In this document: positions 15,743-24,023 of the stretch, piece after piece
How the letters are laid out: each line of letters starts with the position of its first letter
Position numbering within the stretch: the stretch's first letter is position 1
NCBI GenBank assembly: GCA_034522155.1
Contig: JAXHLP010000012.1
Location: forward strand, 124,001 to 188,000
Direction of reading: 5' to 3'
DNA from: Salinilacustrithrix sp034522155
Lineage (GTDB): Bacteria > Actinomycetota > Acidimicrobiia > Acidimicrobiales > Salinilacustritrichaceae
DNA length: 64,000 nucleotides
Translations under genes and position numbers: made by a program
Notes under the pieces: generated by a model
Database searches by the model: none
Seen by the model: only the letters and a program-made list of their open reading frames with translations
What the model was told of the DNA's origin: nothing

Positions 15743-17512
15743 CTACAGGTACTGGCCGGTGGCGACCCGTTCGATCGAGCGGCCCCCCTGGGGATCGGTC
15801 TCCTCCTCGTCCCGCTGGATGAGCGTGCGGACGTACACGATGCGCTCGCCCTTCTTGCCCGAGATCTTGGCCCAGTCGTCGGGGTTGGTCGTGTTGGGCA
15901 GGTCCTCGTGCTCCTTGAACTCCTGGTGGATGGAGTGCACCAGGTCCTCGGTTCGTATGCCCTTGGACCCGCCGGCGAGGAGGCGTTTGATGGCGAGCTT
16001 CTTGGCCCGGCGCACGATGTTCTCGATCATGGCGCCCGAGGAGAAGTCGCGGAAGTACATGACCTCCTTGTCGCCGTTCTGGTAGGTCACCTCGAGGAAC
16101 CGGTTGCGGTCGGCCGTGGAGTACATCTCCTCGACGGTGTCCTCGACCATGGCGGCGATGGCCTTGTACACGTCTCCCCCACCCCGCTCGCTGATCTCGT
16201 CGTGGTCGATCGGCAGGTCGCTGGTGAGGTACCGGCTGAAGATCGACGTGGCGGAGAACTCGTTGGGACGCTCGATCTTGATCTTCACGTCGAGACGTCC
16301 GGGCCGCAGGATGGCCGGGTCGATGAGGTCCTCGCGGTTGGAGGCGCCGATCACGATCACGTTCTTCAACGACTCGACGCCGTCGATCTCGGCCAGCAGC
16401 TGGGGCACGATCGTGGACTCCATGTCGGAGCTGATGCCCGAGCCGCGGGTGCGGAACATCGAGTCCATCTCGTCGAAGAACACGATGACCGGCCAGCCTT
16501 CCTCGCTCTTCTCGCGCGCCCGCTGGAACACGAGCCTGATCTGGCGCTCGGTCTCGCCCACGTACTTGTTGAGCAGCTCGGGGCCCTTGATGTTGAGGAA
16601 GAAGCTGCGGGCCTCGTCGCCGGTGGACTCGGCCACCTTGGTGGCCAGGCTGTTGGCCACCGCCTTGGCGATGAGGGTCTTGCCGCAACCAGGCGGGCCG
16701 TAGAGAAGGATGCCCTTCGGGGCGGGGAGCTCGAACTCGCTGAACAGCTCCTGGTGGAGGAAGGGCAGCTCGACCGCGTCGGCGATCTGTTCTATCTGGT
16801 CGTCGAGGCCGCCGATGTCGGTGTAGTGGACGTCGGGCACCTCTTCGAGCACGAGCTCCTCGACCTCGGGACGGGGCAGCTTCTCGAGCAGCAGACCGGA
16901 ACGGGTGTCGAGGAGCATGGTGTCGCCGGAACGCAGCCGCGCGCCCACCAGCTCGTCGACGAGCTCGACCACACGTTCTTCGTCGGCGCGACCGATGACG
17001 AGCGCCCGCCGGTCGTCGTCGAGCAGCTCCTTGAGCGTGACGACCTCGCCCTGGCCCTCGGCGTGGCGCGACAGGATGATGCTGAAGCTCTCGTTGAGCA
17101 CCACCTCGGCCCCGCGGATGAGCGCGCCCTGCTCCTCGGCCAGCTCCGGATGCACGGCGACACGCATCTTGCGACCGCCCGCATGGACGTCGGCGGTGCC
17201 GTCGTCGTTGATGCCGAGGAAGGTCCCGTACGCCGCGGGCGGCTGGGTGAGCTTCTCGACTTCTTCGCGGAGCGCGGCGATGTGCTCGCGCGCCTCGCGC
17301 AGCGTGTAGGTCAGCTTCTCGTTCTGGGAGACCGCCTGGGACAGCTGGCCCTTGGTCTCGAGCAGCCGCTCCTCCAGCGTCCGCACGCGCTTGGGCGCGT
17401 CCTGCAGGCGCTTGCGAAGGACCGACACCTCTTCCTCGAGGGCCAGCAGCTGCTCCCGCTCGGAGGTCTCGCCACCGTCACCGGGGCCGTCTGAGGCATC
17501 GCTCTCGGGCAT
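15743..17512 (-). CDS. arc: Proteasome-associated AAA ATPase Arc/Mpa
   Basis: Arc (Mpa in mycobacteria) binds pupylated proteins, unfolds them and threads them into the 20S core. The 589-residue product has an N-terminal coiled coil (about 18-90), two OB folds (about 95-215), Walker A GPPGCGKT at 272-279, Walker B VIVFFDEMD at about 342-350 and SRH residues (RPGRLD). It ends GQYL, the C-terminal motif that docks into the alpha-ring pockets. The start ATG has a strong AGGAGG 9 bases upstream, so this gene has a leader. Confidence 0.96.
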   Translation of the reverse strand: MPESDASDGPGDGGETSEREQLLALEEEVSVLRKRLQDAPKRVRTLEERLLETKGQLSQAVSQNEKLTYTLREAREHIAALREEVEKLTQPPAAYGTFLGINDDGTADVHAGGRKMRVAVHPELAEEQGALIRGAEVVLNESFSIILSRHAEGQGEVVTLKELLDDDRRALVIGRADEERVVELVDELVGARLRSGDTMLLDTRSGLLLEKLPRPEVEELVLEEVPDVHYTDIGGLDDQIEQIADAVELPFLHQELFSEFELPAPKGILLYGPPGCGKTLIAKAVANSLATKVAESTGDEARSFFLNIKGPELLNKYVGETERQIRLVFQRAREKSEEGWPVIVFFDEMDSMFRTRGSGISSDMESTIVPQLLAEIDGVESLKNVIVIGASNREDLIDPAILRPGRLDVKIKIERPNEFSATSIFSRYLTSDLPIDHDEISERGGGDVYKAIAAMVEDTVEEMYSTADRNRFLEVTYQNGDKEVMYFRDFSSGAMIENIVRRAKKLAIKRLLAGGSKGIRTEDLVHSIHQEFKEHEDLPNTTNPDDWAKISGKKGERIVYVRTLIQRDEEETDPQGGRSIERVATGQYL

Positions 17513-17659
17513 CACGTACTCCTCCTGAGTCCTGTTCGCGGACCATACACCGGTGATTCGCCAACCGTGCGCGTCTCGGCCAGCCGCAGCGAAACCGTCA
17601 TCTCCGGGAAACCGACCGCACTTTTCCGCGGGAGTTGCCGGTTCAATTCTCCCAGCCGG

Positions 17660-17665
17660 TAGGGT
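17660..17665 (+). promoter_or_regulatory. Putative -10 element for the ferredoxin gene
   Basis: TAGGGT with a poor -35 (TTGCCG, 19 bases upstream) would give a leader of roughly 65 bases containing AGGAAGGGCG before the ATG. It lies in the 223 bases shared with the divergent arc gene. Confidence 0.4.
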
Positions 17666-17735
17666 GCAGGACACGGTCGGATATCAGCCCGACCCCACGA
17701 CCCCAAGCAACCCCCGCAGGAAGGGCGACCCCGAC

Positions 17736-17969
17736 ATGAAGGTCTGGATTGACCAGGATCTGTGCACCGGCGACGGTCTCTGCGAAGAGATCGCCCCCGA
17801 CGTCTTCGCGCTGCTCGACGATGGCCTCGCCTATGTCAAGGAGGGCGACAAGATCCTCAGCGATCCGGGCGGCGCCGAATCGGTCGCGCCCGTGCCCGAC
17901 GGCCAGGAAGAGGCCACGATCGAGTCCGCCGAGGAATGCCCCGGCGAGTGCATCTTCATCGAGGTCTAA
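17736..17969 (+). CDS. Single-cluster ferredoxin with an Asp at the fourth ligand position
   Basis: The 77-residue acidic protein has C10-x2-D13-x2-C16 and C68-P, the one-cluster pattern in which the second Cys is replaced by Asp, as in Pyrococcus furiosus ferredoxin. A further Cys72 is present. Such proteins carry a [3Fe-4S] or Asp-ligated [4Fe-4S] cluster and pass single electrons. The start is supported by AGGAAGG upstream. It is transcribed divergently from arc; no P450 or oxidoreductase partner is adjacent. Confidence 0.9.
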   Translation: MKVWIDQDLCTGDGLCEEIAPDVFALLDDGLAYVKEGDKILSDPGGAESVAPVPDGQEEATIESAEECPGECIFIEV

Positions 17970-18014
17970 GCCGCTCCTCGGCCCCAGAGCGGCCTCGTCG
18001 CTTCTGACGTTGTT

Positions 18015-18128
18015 CGGCTGCGCCTCACAACGTCTGTCCCAGGCGTGAACCCCCCGGCTGCGCCTCACAACGTCTGTCCCAGGCGTGAACCCCCCGGCTG
18101 CGCCTCACAACGTCTGTCCCGGGCGTGA
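18015..18128 (+). repeat. Tandem repeat, 40-base unit, 2.85 copies
   Basis: Units start at 18015, 18055 and 18095; the first two are identical and the third differs by one base before ending. The unit contains GCCTCACAACGTCTGTCCC. It follows the ferredoxin gene and precedes a strong hairpin. A diverged inverted relative occurs at 25227-25256. There are no variable spacers, so it is not a CRISPR array. Confidence 0.9.
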
Positions 18129-18144
18129 GAACAGAGACGTGCAA

Positions 18145-18174
18145 CCACGGCTCCGCCCTCGGGCGGGGCCGTGG
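18145..18174. terminator. Bidirectional hairpin between convergent ferredoxin and PH-protein genes
   Basis: A 13-pair stem (one G-T pair) with loop CTCG. No U-tract follows on either strand, as is common for terminators in G+C-rich actinobacteria. It lies 4 bases from the stop of the PH-domain gene on the minus strand. Confidence 0.75.
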
Positions 18175-18178
18175 CGCG

Positions 18179-19618
18179 TCACAGCGTGGAGGCGAGCAGG
18201 TCGCTCGACTCGGGCTCGGCCCGATCCACGACGGCGACGGCCCCGCCGGCGAGATCGAGACGCACGGTGCTCAACCCGCGGCGGCGCTGGAACCACGTCG
18301 ACACCACGACCCCCGACTGCACGCGCCCGGCCGGCACGATCGCCCGGTTGCGGGTGAGGGCACCGGTCCGGCTGTGCACGAGGCGTGGTTCGGGCCCGTA
18401 CCAGGCGCCGAGTCCTCGGTAGGCCGCCTCCCCGAACCACAGCCCCAGGGCGGGCGCGGCCACGAGGAGCACGGCGCCGACCGGGCCGAGCACGAACACG
18501 CCGGCGAGCCCGGCGGGAAGCGCGAGGACGAGCCCCGCAGCCGTTCCCCGGACGAGCGCGCGCCGCCGCGCGGCCGCAGGTGCCGGACGCAACGCCGGGA
18601 GGGGCACGGCGTCGGGGAGGACCCGGGCCAGGACCCGCTCGATCTCGGTGTCGTCCAGGAGCGGGATGTCGACCCGACTCTGCTCGCCCGATCCTGACGC
18701 GGCCGTGCGGACGCGCACGTCGGCCCGGTTGAACGGCCGCAGCAGCAGCCGGCGCGAGATCCGCACGTCCTGGACGCGCTGGGTCTTGACCACGAACTCG
18801 GCCTTGCGCAGCAGCCCGTAGGAGACGCGCAGCTCGTCCCCCTCGATCGTGGCCGTGAGGTCCCATCGACGCACCAGGCCGACGAGGGCCGCGCTGCCCA
18901 ACCACACGGGGACGGCGGCGAGCACGAGGAGCGCGACCCCGAACGTCGACGTCTGGACCGACCCGACCTCGTCCGCGCCGACGCCGATGTCGATCAGGGT
19001 GTCGAACACCACGGCGAGCGCCGCGAGGATCGCCGCCACCTCGGGGCCGGTGACCCCGGCGAGGAGGAGGCGCCCGGGTGGCAGACGCACCAGCACCTCG
19101 GGTTGCGATGCCGCAGCACCGGCGACGTCGTGGACCTGTTCGCTGCGCAGCGCGGCGAGGACCCTGGCGCGCAGCGCCTCGGCCTCCCGGCGGGGGATGG
19201 CGTCGAGGCGCAGTTCGGCACCGGAGCCGCCGGCGGTCTCGACCCGTACCGCGGCGAGGTCGAAGATCTGATGGCGCAACCGACGCTCGATCTCCACGTG
19301 CTGCATCCGGTCGATGGGGATGCGGCGCTGGTTTCGGGTCAGGACGCCCTCGTCGAGGTGGAGGACGCCGTCGGCGTAGCACCACGTCCGCCGCAGCCAC
19401 GACAGGACCCCGTGGACGACGAGCACCACCACGATCGCCGCCGCGACGATCAGCACCTCGCCCGAGGACAACGCGATCACCGCCAGGGGGATGAGCGTGC
19501 GGAGCTGGTCGGGCGACGCGAGGCCGAAGACCACGGCCAGGGGCGAGGTCCGTCGCGGCACGTCGAGCTCGGGCTCGGCGTCGACCGGCCCGGTGACCGT
19601 GCCGCCGGGGGTGGTCAT
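18179..19618 (-). CDS. Large PH-domain membrane protein (YdbT-like)
   Basis: The 479-residue membrane protein contains three bacterial PH (bPH_2/DUF304) modules separated by hydrophobic segments. Each begins with a stretch such as WCYADGVLHLDEGVLTRN, LRVSYGLLRKAEFVVKTQ or LVHSRTGALTRNRAIVP, followed by a basic RIPIDRMQHVEI-type strand. This is the layout of YdbT. The start ATG overlaps the stop of the small PH gene upstream (ATGA). YdbS/YdbT pairs are widespread; their biochemical role is unsettled. Confidence 0.8.
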   Translation of the reverse strand: MTTPGGTVTGPVDAEPELDVPRRTSPLAVVFGLASPDQLRTLIPLAVIALSSGEVLIVAAAIVVVLVVHGVLSWLRRTWCYADGVLHLDEGVLTRNQRRIPIDRMQHVEIERRLRHQIFDLAAVRVETAGGSGAELRLDAIPRREAEALRARVLAALRSEQVHDVAGAAASQPEVLVRLPPGRLLLAGVTGPEVAAILAALAVVFDTLIDIGVGADEVGSVQTSTFGVALLVLAAVPVWLGSAALVGLVRRWDLTATIEGDELRVSYGLLRKAEFVVKTQRVQDVRISRRLLLRPFNRADVRVRTAASGSGEQSRVDIPLLDDTEIERVLARVLPDAVPLPALRPAPAAARRRALVRGTAAGLVLALPAGLAGVFVLGPVGAVLLVAAPALGLWFGEAAYRGLGAWYGPEPRLVHSRTGALTRNRAIVPAGRVQSGVVVSTWFQRRRGLSTVRLDLAGGAVAVVDRAEPESSDLLASTL

Positions 19619-20148
19619 GTGGCGTCGCCGGTACCGACGAGGTCGAGGATGTCCTGCCGCAGCTGGGCCGCGTGGTCGGCGTCGATGCCGGGGACCCGGG
19701 AATCCGAGCTCGCCGAGGCGGTGCGCAGGACCAGGCTGGTCAGCCCGAAGCGTCGGTCCAGGGGGCCGGCCTCGAGGTCGATGTGCTGGACCCGGTGGTA
19801 CGGGATGGTCGAGGATCGACGCGTGAGCACCCCGTGCCGGAGCTGGAGCGCGTCGGTGCCGACCTCGAAGCGCCAGGATCGCCAGACCAGGGCGGTCCAC
19901 CACCACGTCGCTCCCCCGCCGATGCCGGCCACGACCAGCGCGCCGGCGATCGCGCCGGCGGTCGACGCGACGACCGCGAGGACGACGGCGACCGGGACGA
20001 GAACCGTGACCACGACGATGGCGGCGCGTACCCGCCAGAGCACCAGGACACGATGCTCGAGGGGCACCAGTCCGGTCGTGGGCGGCTCGGGCGTGCCCGC
20101 GGGTCTCGTCATCCCAGGCGGCTCCGGCGTGGCGGGCGGTTCGGTCAT
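19615..20148 (-). CDS. Small PH-domain membrane protein (YdbS-like)
   Basis: The 177-residue product has a Pro-rich tail, two membrane helices (about 38-86) and one bPH_2 domain with LQLRHGVLTRRSSTIPYHRV. It matches the small partner of YdbS/YdbT pairs. Its ATG overlaps the stop of the MarP-like gene and its stop overlaps the start of the large PH gene, so the three are translationally coupled. This coupling suggests a joint envelope function. Confidence 0.8.
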   Translation of the reverse strand: MTEPPATPEPPGMTRPAGTPEPPTTGLVPLEHRVLVLWRVRAAIVVVTVLVPVAVVLAVVASTAGAIAGALVVAGIGGGATWWWTALVWRSWRFEVGTDALQLRHGVLTRRSSTIPYHRVQHIDLEAGPLDRRFGLTSLVLRTASASSDSRVPGIDADHAAQLRQDILDLVGTGDAT

Positions 20149-21311
20149 CGCAGGCAGGGACCAGTGTCGACGGTGGTGGTCAGGTCGCGATCGAGGACGG
20201 CGTCGAGCTCGGTGATGTCGAGGGCATAGGCCACGTCGGGGTCGTCGGGCGCGATCGCGAAGGCCACGCCCACCACGGCACCGGAGTTGTCGACCAGGGC
20301 CGCTCCCGAGTCGCCGGGTCGCAGCGCCGACGCCAGGATGAGCACCTCGCGCCGGGTCCGGCTCGAGTCGTAGATGTCGGTCCCCACGGCCCGCACCTGA
20401 TCACCGACCACGAACGGCGCGATGCGCAGCGGTGCGCCGCCCGGATGACCGAACACGCCGCCGGCCGCGCCCTCGTCGGCCTCGCCGATGGCGAGCGGGG
20501 CGCGGTCCATGCCGGGCACGCGCAGCACGGCCAGGTCACGCTCGGGGTCGAAGACGACGACGGTCGCGTCGAGCACGCTCCCGTCGTTGCGCTCCACCTG
20601 GGTCGACTCGTGGCCGGCCACGACGTGCGCGTTGGTGACCACGACGTCCTGTCCGAGCGTGACGAACCCCGAGCCCTCCTGAACCCGGTCGCAGGCCACG
20701 CCGGAAACCTTCACCGTGGACGCGGTGCCTGCGGTCTGGACGTTGGCGGGCAGGCCGGAATCACCCGGCGGTGGACCGATGTCGGGCGCCGGCCGCAGTG
20801 CCTCGAAGACGCGGGGGAACTGGTCCTCGCCGACCAGGCGCCGCAGGGCCACGAGGGTGTCGGGTGGCTCTGGGAAGGTCCGGTCGACGCTGCGGGCCAC
20901 GACCGAGTTGCGGGACTGCTCGGACCAGAAGCCGGGTGTCTCCGACATCGCGGGGAGGAGCAACCAGACGCACACGGCCACGCCAGCGAGGCCGGCCAGC
21001 ATCCCGAGTGCGTGGTCGGCGGCCCGGGCCTCCCGGGCCCGGAGCCGGAATCGGAGCCGGCTGCCCACCAGGAACCCCACCGCCTGGCCGAGGAACGCGC
21101 CGACCAGCAGGACGATGCCCGACGCCAACACCAGGCTGGCGGGCGATTCGTTCGAGAACGTCTCGACGAACCACGGCAGGACGCGAGCGGCGACGAGCAG
21201 CCCGGCACCCATGCCGAGCCACGACACGGTTCGCGTGAGGAAGCCGAGCCGGTACCCGCCACTGGCGGCGAGCAGTGCCACGGCGACGAAGCACAGATCG
21301 AGCAGGTTCAT
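20145..21311 (-). CDS. MarP-like membrane serine protease (CvpA + trypsin-like)
   Basis: The 388-residue protein has a CvpA-type N-terminus with about four membrane helices (1-122) and an extracytoplasmic trypsin-like domain. His229 lies in VTNAHVVAG, Asp259 in DPERDLAVL and Ser335 in RPGDSGAALV. This is the architecture of Mycobacterium tuberculosis MarP (Rv3671c), which is needed for resistance to acid and oxidative stress. It lies 22 bases after trmI and overlaps the PH pair. Calling it a MarP orthologue is likely but untested. Confidence 0.85.
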   Translation of the reverse strand: MNLLDLCFVAVALLAASGGYRLGFLTRTVSWLGMGAGLLVAARVLPWFVETFSNESPASLVLASGIVLLVGAFLGQAVGFLVGSRLRFRLRAREARAADHALGMLAGLAGVAVCVWLLLPAMSETPGFWSEQSRNSVVARSVDRTFPEPPDTLVALRRLVGEDQFPRVFEALRPAPDIGPPPGDSGLPANVQTAGTASTVKVSGVACDRVQEGSGFVTLGQDVVVTNAHVVAGHESTQVERNDGSVLDATVVVFDPERDLAVLRVPGMDRAPLAIGEADEGAAGGVFGHPGGAPLRIAPFVVGDQVRAVGTDIYDSSRTRREVLILASALRPGDSGAALVDNSGAVVGVAFAIAPDDPDVAYALDITELDAVLDRDLTTTVDTGPCLR

Positions 21312-21333
21312 CGTCGTCCGGGCATCACGGTCT

Positions 21334-22125
21334 TCACTCCTCGGCGAGGAGTCGCGCGCTGGTGAGGAACCCGGTGTGGGCCACCATGCGGTGGTCGGGA
21401 CGGACCGACTGGCCCTGGATGTGCCAGCTGCGCTGGAGCACCTCGACGGTCTCGGCGAAGTCGAACCGCGAATCGTCCAGGTGCTGGCGGAGCGTGGCCG
21501 CCTGGCCGATGGTCGGCGTGTACGCGACCAGGATCCCGCCGGGACGCAACGCGGTCTCGGCGTGGGCGACGACCCGCCACGGCTCGGGCAGATCGAGCAC
21601 GATCCGGTCGAGATGCTCCTCGTCGAGGCCGTCGTAGCAGTCGCGGATCTCGACCCGGTATCGGTCGGCGAGCTCGGGGGTGAAGCGCTCGACGTTTGTG
21701 CGGGCCCGGTCGGCGAAGTCGTCCCGGAGCTCGTAGCCCACGACGGACGCGCCGGCCCGCAGCATCGCCATCGACAGCGCCCCCGAGCCCACGCCGGACT
21801 CGAGCACCCGGACGCCGGGGTGGAGGTCGGCCATGATGATGATGGGCCCGAGGTCCTTGGGATAGATGACCTGGGCACCCCGGGGCATCTTGAGGACGAT
21901 GTCGTTCAGCGTCGGCCGCAGGGCCAGCAGCCAGGCACCGTGGGTCGTCCGGTACGTGGTGCCCTCGGTCGAGCCGAGCAGGTCATCGTGGCGGAGGACG
22001 CCGGTGTGGTTGTGGAACTCGCCGCCCGATTCGAGGGTCACCAGGTAGCGGCGTCGTTTGCGGTCGATCAGCAGGACGTCGTCACCGGGCGAGAACCGGC
22101 GCTCGGGGTCGGCGGGCGCGGACAT
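21334..22125 (-). CDS. trmI: tRNA (adenine-58-N1)-methyltransferase TrmI
   Basis: TrmI methylates A58 in the T-loop of tRNA with S-adenosylmethionine. The 263-residue product has a small N-terminal beta domain, the conserved MPRGAQVIYPKDLG and the SAM loop VLESGVGSGALSMAML. The motif IV region is DRIVLDLPEPW. The ATG at 22123-22125 gives a start like the mycobacterial Rv2118c protein (MSAT...); a GTG 12 codons upstream is possible. trmI also sits near mpa in mycobacteria. Confidence 0.92.
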   Translation of the reverse strand: MSAPADPERRFSPGDDVLLIDRKRRRYLVTLESGGEFHNHTGVLRHDDLLGSTEGTTYRTTHGAWLLALRPTLNDIVLKMPRGAQVIYPKDLGPIIIMADLHPGVRVLESGVGSGALSMAMLRAGASVVGYELRDDFADRARTNVERFTPELADRYRVEIRDCYDGLDEEHLDRIVLDLPEPWRVVAHAETALRPGGILVAYTPTIGQAATLRQHLDDSRFDFAETVEVLQRSWHIQGQSVRPDHRMVAHTGFLTSARLLAEE

Positions 22126-22183
22126 GGGAGCCCCCATCTTGACAGCGGCCGTCGCTGCCACCGAGTTCAGTTGGCTGGGGCCC

Positions 22184-22462
22184 TCAGGCGCCCGACGCGG
22201 CGGTCTTCGCCTTGCGGCGGGCGCGACGGCAGCTGGTCTCGGTCTCAGGCTCGGTGCCCTTCTCGAAGTGGGTGACGACGAGGCGCTGGCCGGGCAGCAG
22301 CTGCTCGCGGACGACCACCTCCTCGCGGGCGGTCATCTTCTTCAGGTGGCGGTACGAGAAGGACAACACCCACACGGCGAGCCAGAAGGACGACGCGCCG
22401 CGCAGGCCTTGCGTGCGGCCGCGCAGCTCGGCCCGGGCCATTATGCGGGCGATACGGCCCAT
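22184..22462 (-). CDS. Small conserved-looking protein, unknown function
   Basis: 92 residues (or 85 from the ATG at 22439-22441). The middle has a hydrophobic stretch SSFWLAVWVLSFSYRHLKKM, then an acidic/beta part VVVREQLLPGQRLVVTHFEK and a basic tail with one Cys. It may be a single-pass or peripheral membrane protein. It is separated from trmI by 58 bases on the same strand. No family is recognised with certainty. Confidence 0.6.
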   Translation of the reverse strand: MGRIARIMARAELRGRTQGLRGASSFWLAVWVLSFSYRHLKKMTAREEVVVREQLLPGQRLVVTHFEKGTEPETETSCRRARRKAKTAASGA

Positions 22463-22560
22463 TGCTCAGCGCACGCCCGAGCAGATGTGCTCGCGTTCGC
22501 CGCAGCCGGCGGACTGGCGGACCCCGTTGCTCCGTCGCTCGCTCGTACTCGTGCGCACGC

Positions 22561-22770
22561 TCAGATCCGCCTGATCTCGACGACCGTGGACTTCGTCTTG
22601 CCCCGCCGCTTGCCGACGGTGAAGGCGACCACGAAGATCACGACCCCGGCGGCCGCCGCGACAGCGAGGACGTAGGACTTGGCCGTGTCGACGGTCTCGT
22701 CGCCCTCCTCCTGTAGCTCGCGGAACTTGGCTTCGAGATCGGCCGGAGTGATCTTCTCCGCGGTGGCCAT
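22561..22770 (-). CDS. Small membrane protein, unknown function
   Basis: 69 residues: an acidic N-terminal helix (DLEAKFRELQEEGDE), one membrane segment SYVLAVAAAAGVVIFVVAF and a basic tail GKRRGKTK. It starts 2 bases after the upstream holin-like gene, so both are very likely expressed together. The orientation predicted from charge is basic tail inside. Confidence 0.7.
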   Translation of the reverse strand: MATAEKITPADLEAKFRELQEEGDETVDTAKSYVLAVAAAAGVVIFVVAFTVGKRRGKTKSTVVEIRRI

Positions 22771-22772
22771 GG

Positions 22773-23138
22773 TCACTTCTTCCCCTTGGTGATGATCACG
22801 CCGACGATGCCGAGCACGATGATCGCGCCCGACAGGACGATCCCGTACGGTGCCCAGTTCAGGCTGCCGGTGAAGGTGGATCCGGTTTCGGTCTGCAGGG
22901 CGCGGAGTGCGCCGATGGCGAGCAGCACCATGCCGATGCCGATGAGGAGCATGGACACCGACCCCCACAGCAGGTAGCTGCCGAGGCCCCTGACCGGGTC
23001 GCGGATCTCCTGCTTGGCGTAGCCGACCGTGAGCTCCCACAGTTCGCTGGCCACCTTCTGGATGCTCTTGTCCTCGGGCTCGGCCCGCCCCTGGGCACGG
23101 ATCGGTCGCGATGGTCGGCTCGGTTCGGTCTGTGCCAC
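22773..23138 (-). CDS. Putative phage-holin superfamily (DUF1469-like) membrane protein
   Basis: The 121-residue product has an N-terminal basic/Pro region, an amphipathic stretch (VASELWELTVGYAKQEI) and two membrane helices (about 53-75 and 96-116). This is the arrangement of DUF1469/holin-like actinobacterial proteins. The start GTG at 23136-23138 is preceded by GAGGGAGAG. Despite the superfamily name there is no phage context. Confidence 0.65.
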   Translation of the reverse strand: MAQTEPSRPSRPIRAQGRAEPEDKSIQKVASELWELTVGYAKQEIRDPVRGLGSYLLWGSVSMLLIGIGMVLLAIGALRALQTETGSTFTGSLNWAPYGIVLSGAIIVLGIVGVIITKGKK

Positions 23139-23232
23139 AGCTCTCCCTCGTTCGGGTCGGATTCGGTCTACCGGCTGGCGGTCATCCCGGGCAACCACGC
23201 CCGAATCCCGCCAGCCGGCACGACGTGTCGGA

Positions 23233-23865
23233 TCAGGACATGTCCGAGCCCGGGTCGCCGAGCCGGGAGTCGAGGATCTCGTGGGCCACCGGGAGCAGCT
23301 CCTGCAGCATGGCCAGCCGAAGCCCGACCGTGGGCGCGCACAACAGGCGGTGCTGGTCGATGGTGCTCAGCGGCGACAGCGCGGAGAGCTGGTAGCTGGC
23401 CACGACGGGGTCGTCGCTGAACTCGGTGGTCGCCGGGGTGGCGGTGTCGCCGATCTCGGAGACCTTGGCCAGCGCACGGCGGATGGAAGCGGTGACCTCG
23501 GGCAGCACCTCGAGCTCGGCGTCGGTGGGATCGGGGTCGGGTAGGTCGCTGACCTCGGCCCGTGGATAGGGGTCGTCGTCGAGCCACTGGTCGACCTGGA
23601 TCCGGCGCGTGCCCACGGCGATCACGGCCCAGCGCCCGTCGGGGAGCTCGGCGGCCTCCTGCACGTTGGCGATGGTGCCGATGCCGAGGCGGTCCTCGCC
23701 GCCGCCGACCTCGGACCCGCGTTCGATCAGCGTCACGCCGAACTCGTCATCGCCCTCGAGCACGTCCCTGATCAGGGCGCGGTACCGCTCCTCGAAGATG
23801 TGCAACGGGAGCACGAGGGTCGGGAACAGAACCGACCCGAGGGGGAACATCGGCAGCACGGCCAT
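23233..23865 (-). CDS. LON N-terminal substrate-binding domain protein
   Basis: The 210-residue product is a stand-alone LON substrate-binding domain: MAVLPMFPLGSVLFPTLVLP, then HIFEERYRALIRDVL, FGVTLIERGSEVGG and DRLGIGTIANV, with a helical C-terminal half. It lacks the ATPase and protease domains of Lon. Single-domain LON proteins are common, with largely unknown substrates. It begins at an ATG with a leaderless promoter. Confidence 0.85.
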   Translation of the reverse strand: MAVLPMFPLGSVLFPTLVLPLHIFEERYRALIRDVLEGDDEFGVTLIERGSEVGGGEDRLGIGTIANVQEAAELPDGRWAVIAVGTRRIQVDQWLDDDPYPRAEVSDLPDPDPTDAELEVLPEVTASIRRALAKVSEIGDTATPATTEFSDDPVVASYQLSALSPLSTIDQHRLLCAPTVGLRLAMLQELLPVAHEILDSRLGDPGSDMS

Positions 23866-23872
23866 CGGCCCC

Positions 23873-23878
23873 ACCGTA
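23873..23878 (-). promoter_or_regulatory. -10 element of leaderless promoter for the LON-domain gene
   Basis: TACGGT, 7 bases, then ATG. Confidence 0.6.
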
Positions 23879-24023
23879 CGGGCCGGGGTCGTGGTTGCCG
23901 CGCTGGCCGTGCGCGGCCGCCAAGGAGGCGCCGGCTCCGGGGTCCGAGCGGCCCGCTGCGACAGAGGAGCAGCAAGAGCGGGAAGTACGGGGACCTGCGA
24001 CAATCGCCCTTTCCACGCAGGTC

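Noticed and set aside
18015..18128. Possible CRISPR array
   Set aside because: The 40-base units are directly abutting with no variable spacers, and no cas genes are present.
22773..23138. Prophage remnant suggested by the holin-like protein
   Set aside because: No endolysin, integrase or structural genes nearby; the holin superfamily includes many non-phage actinobacterial membrane proteins.
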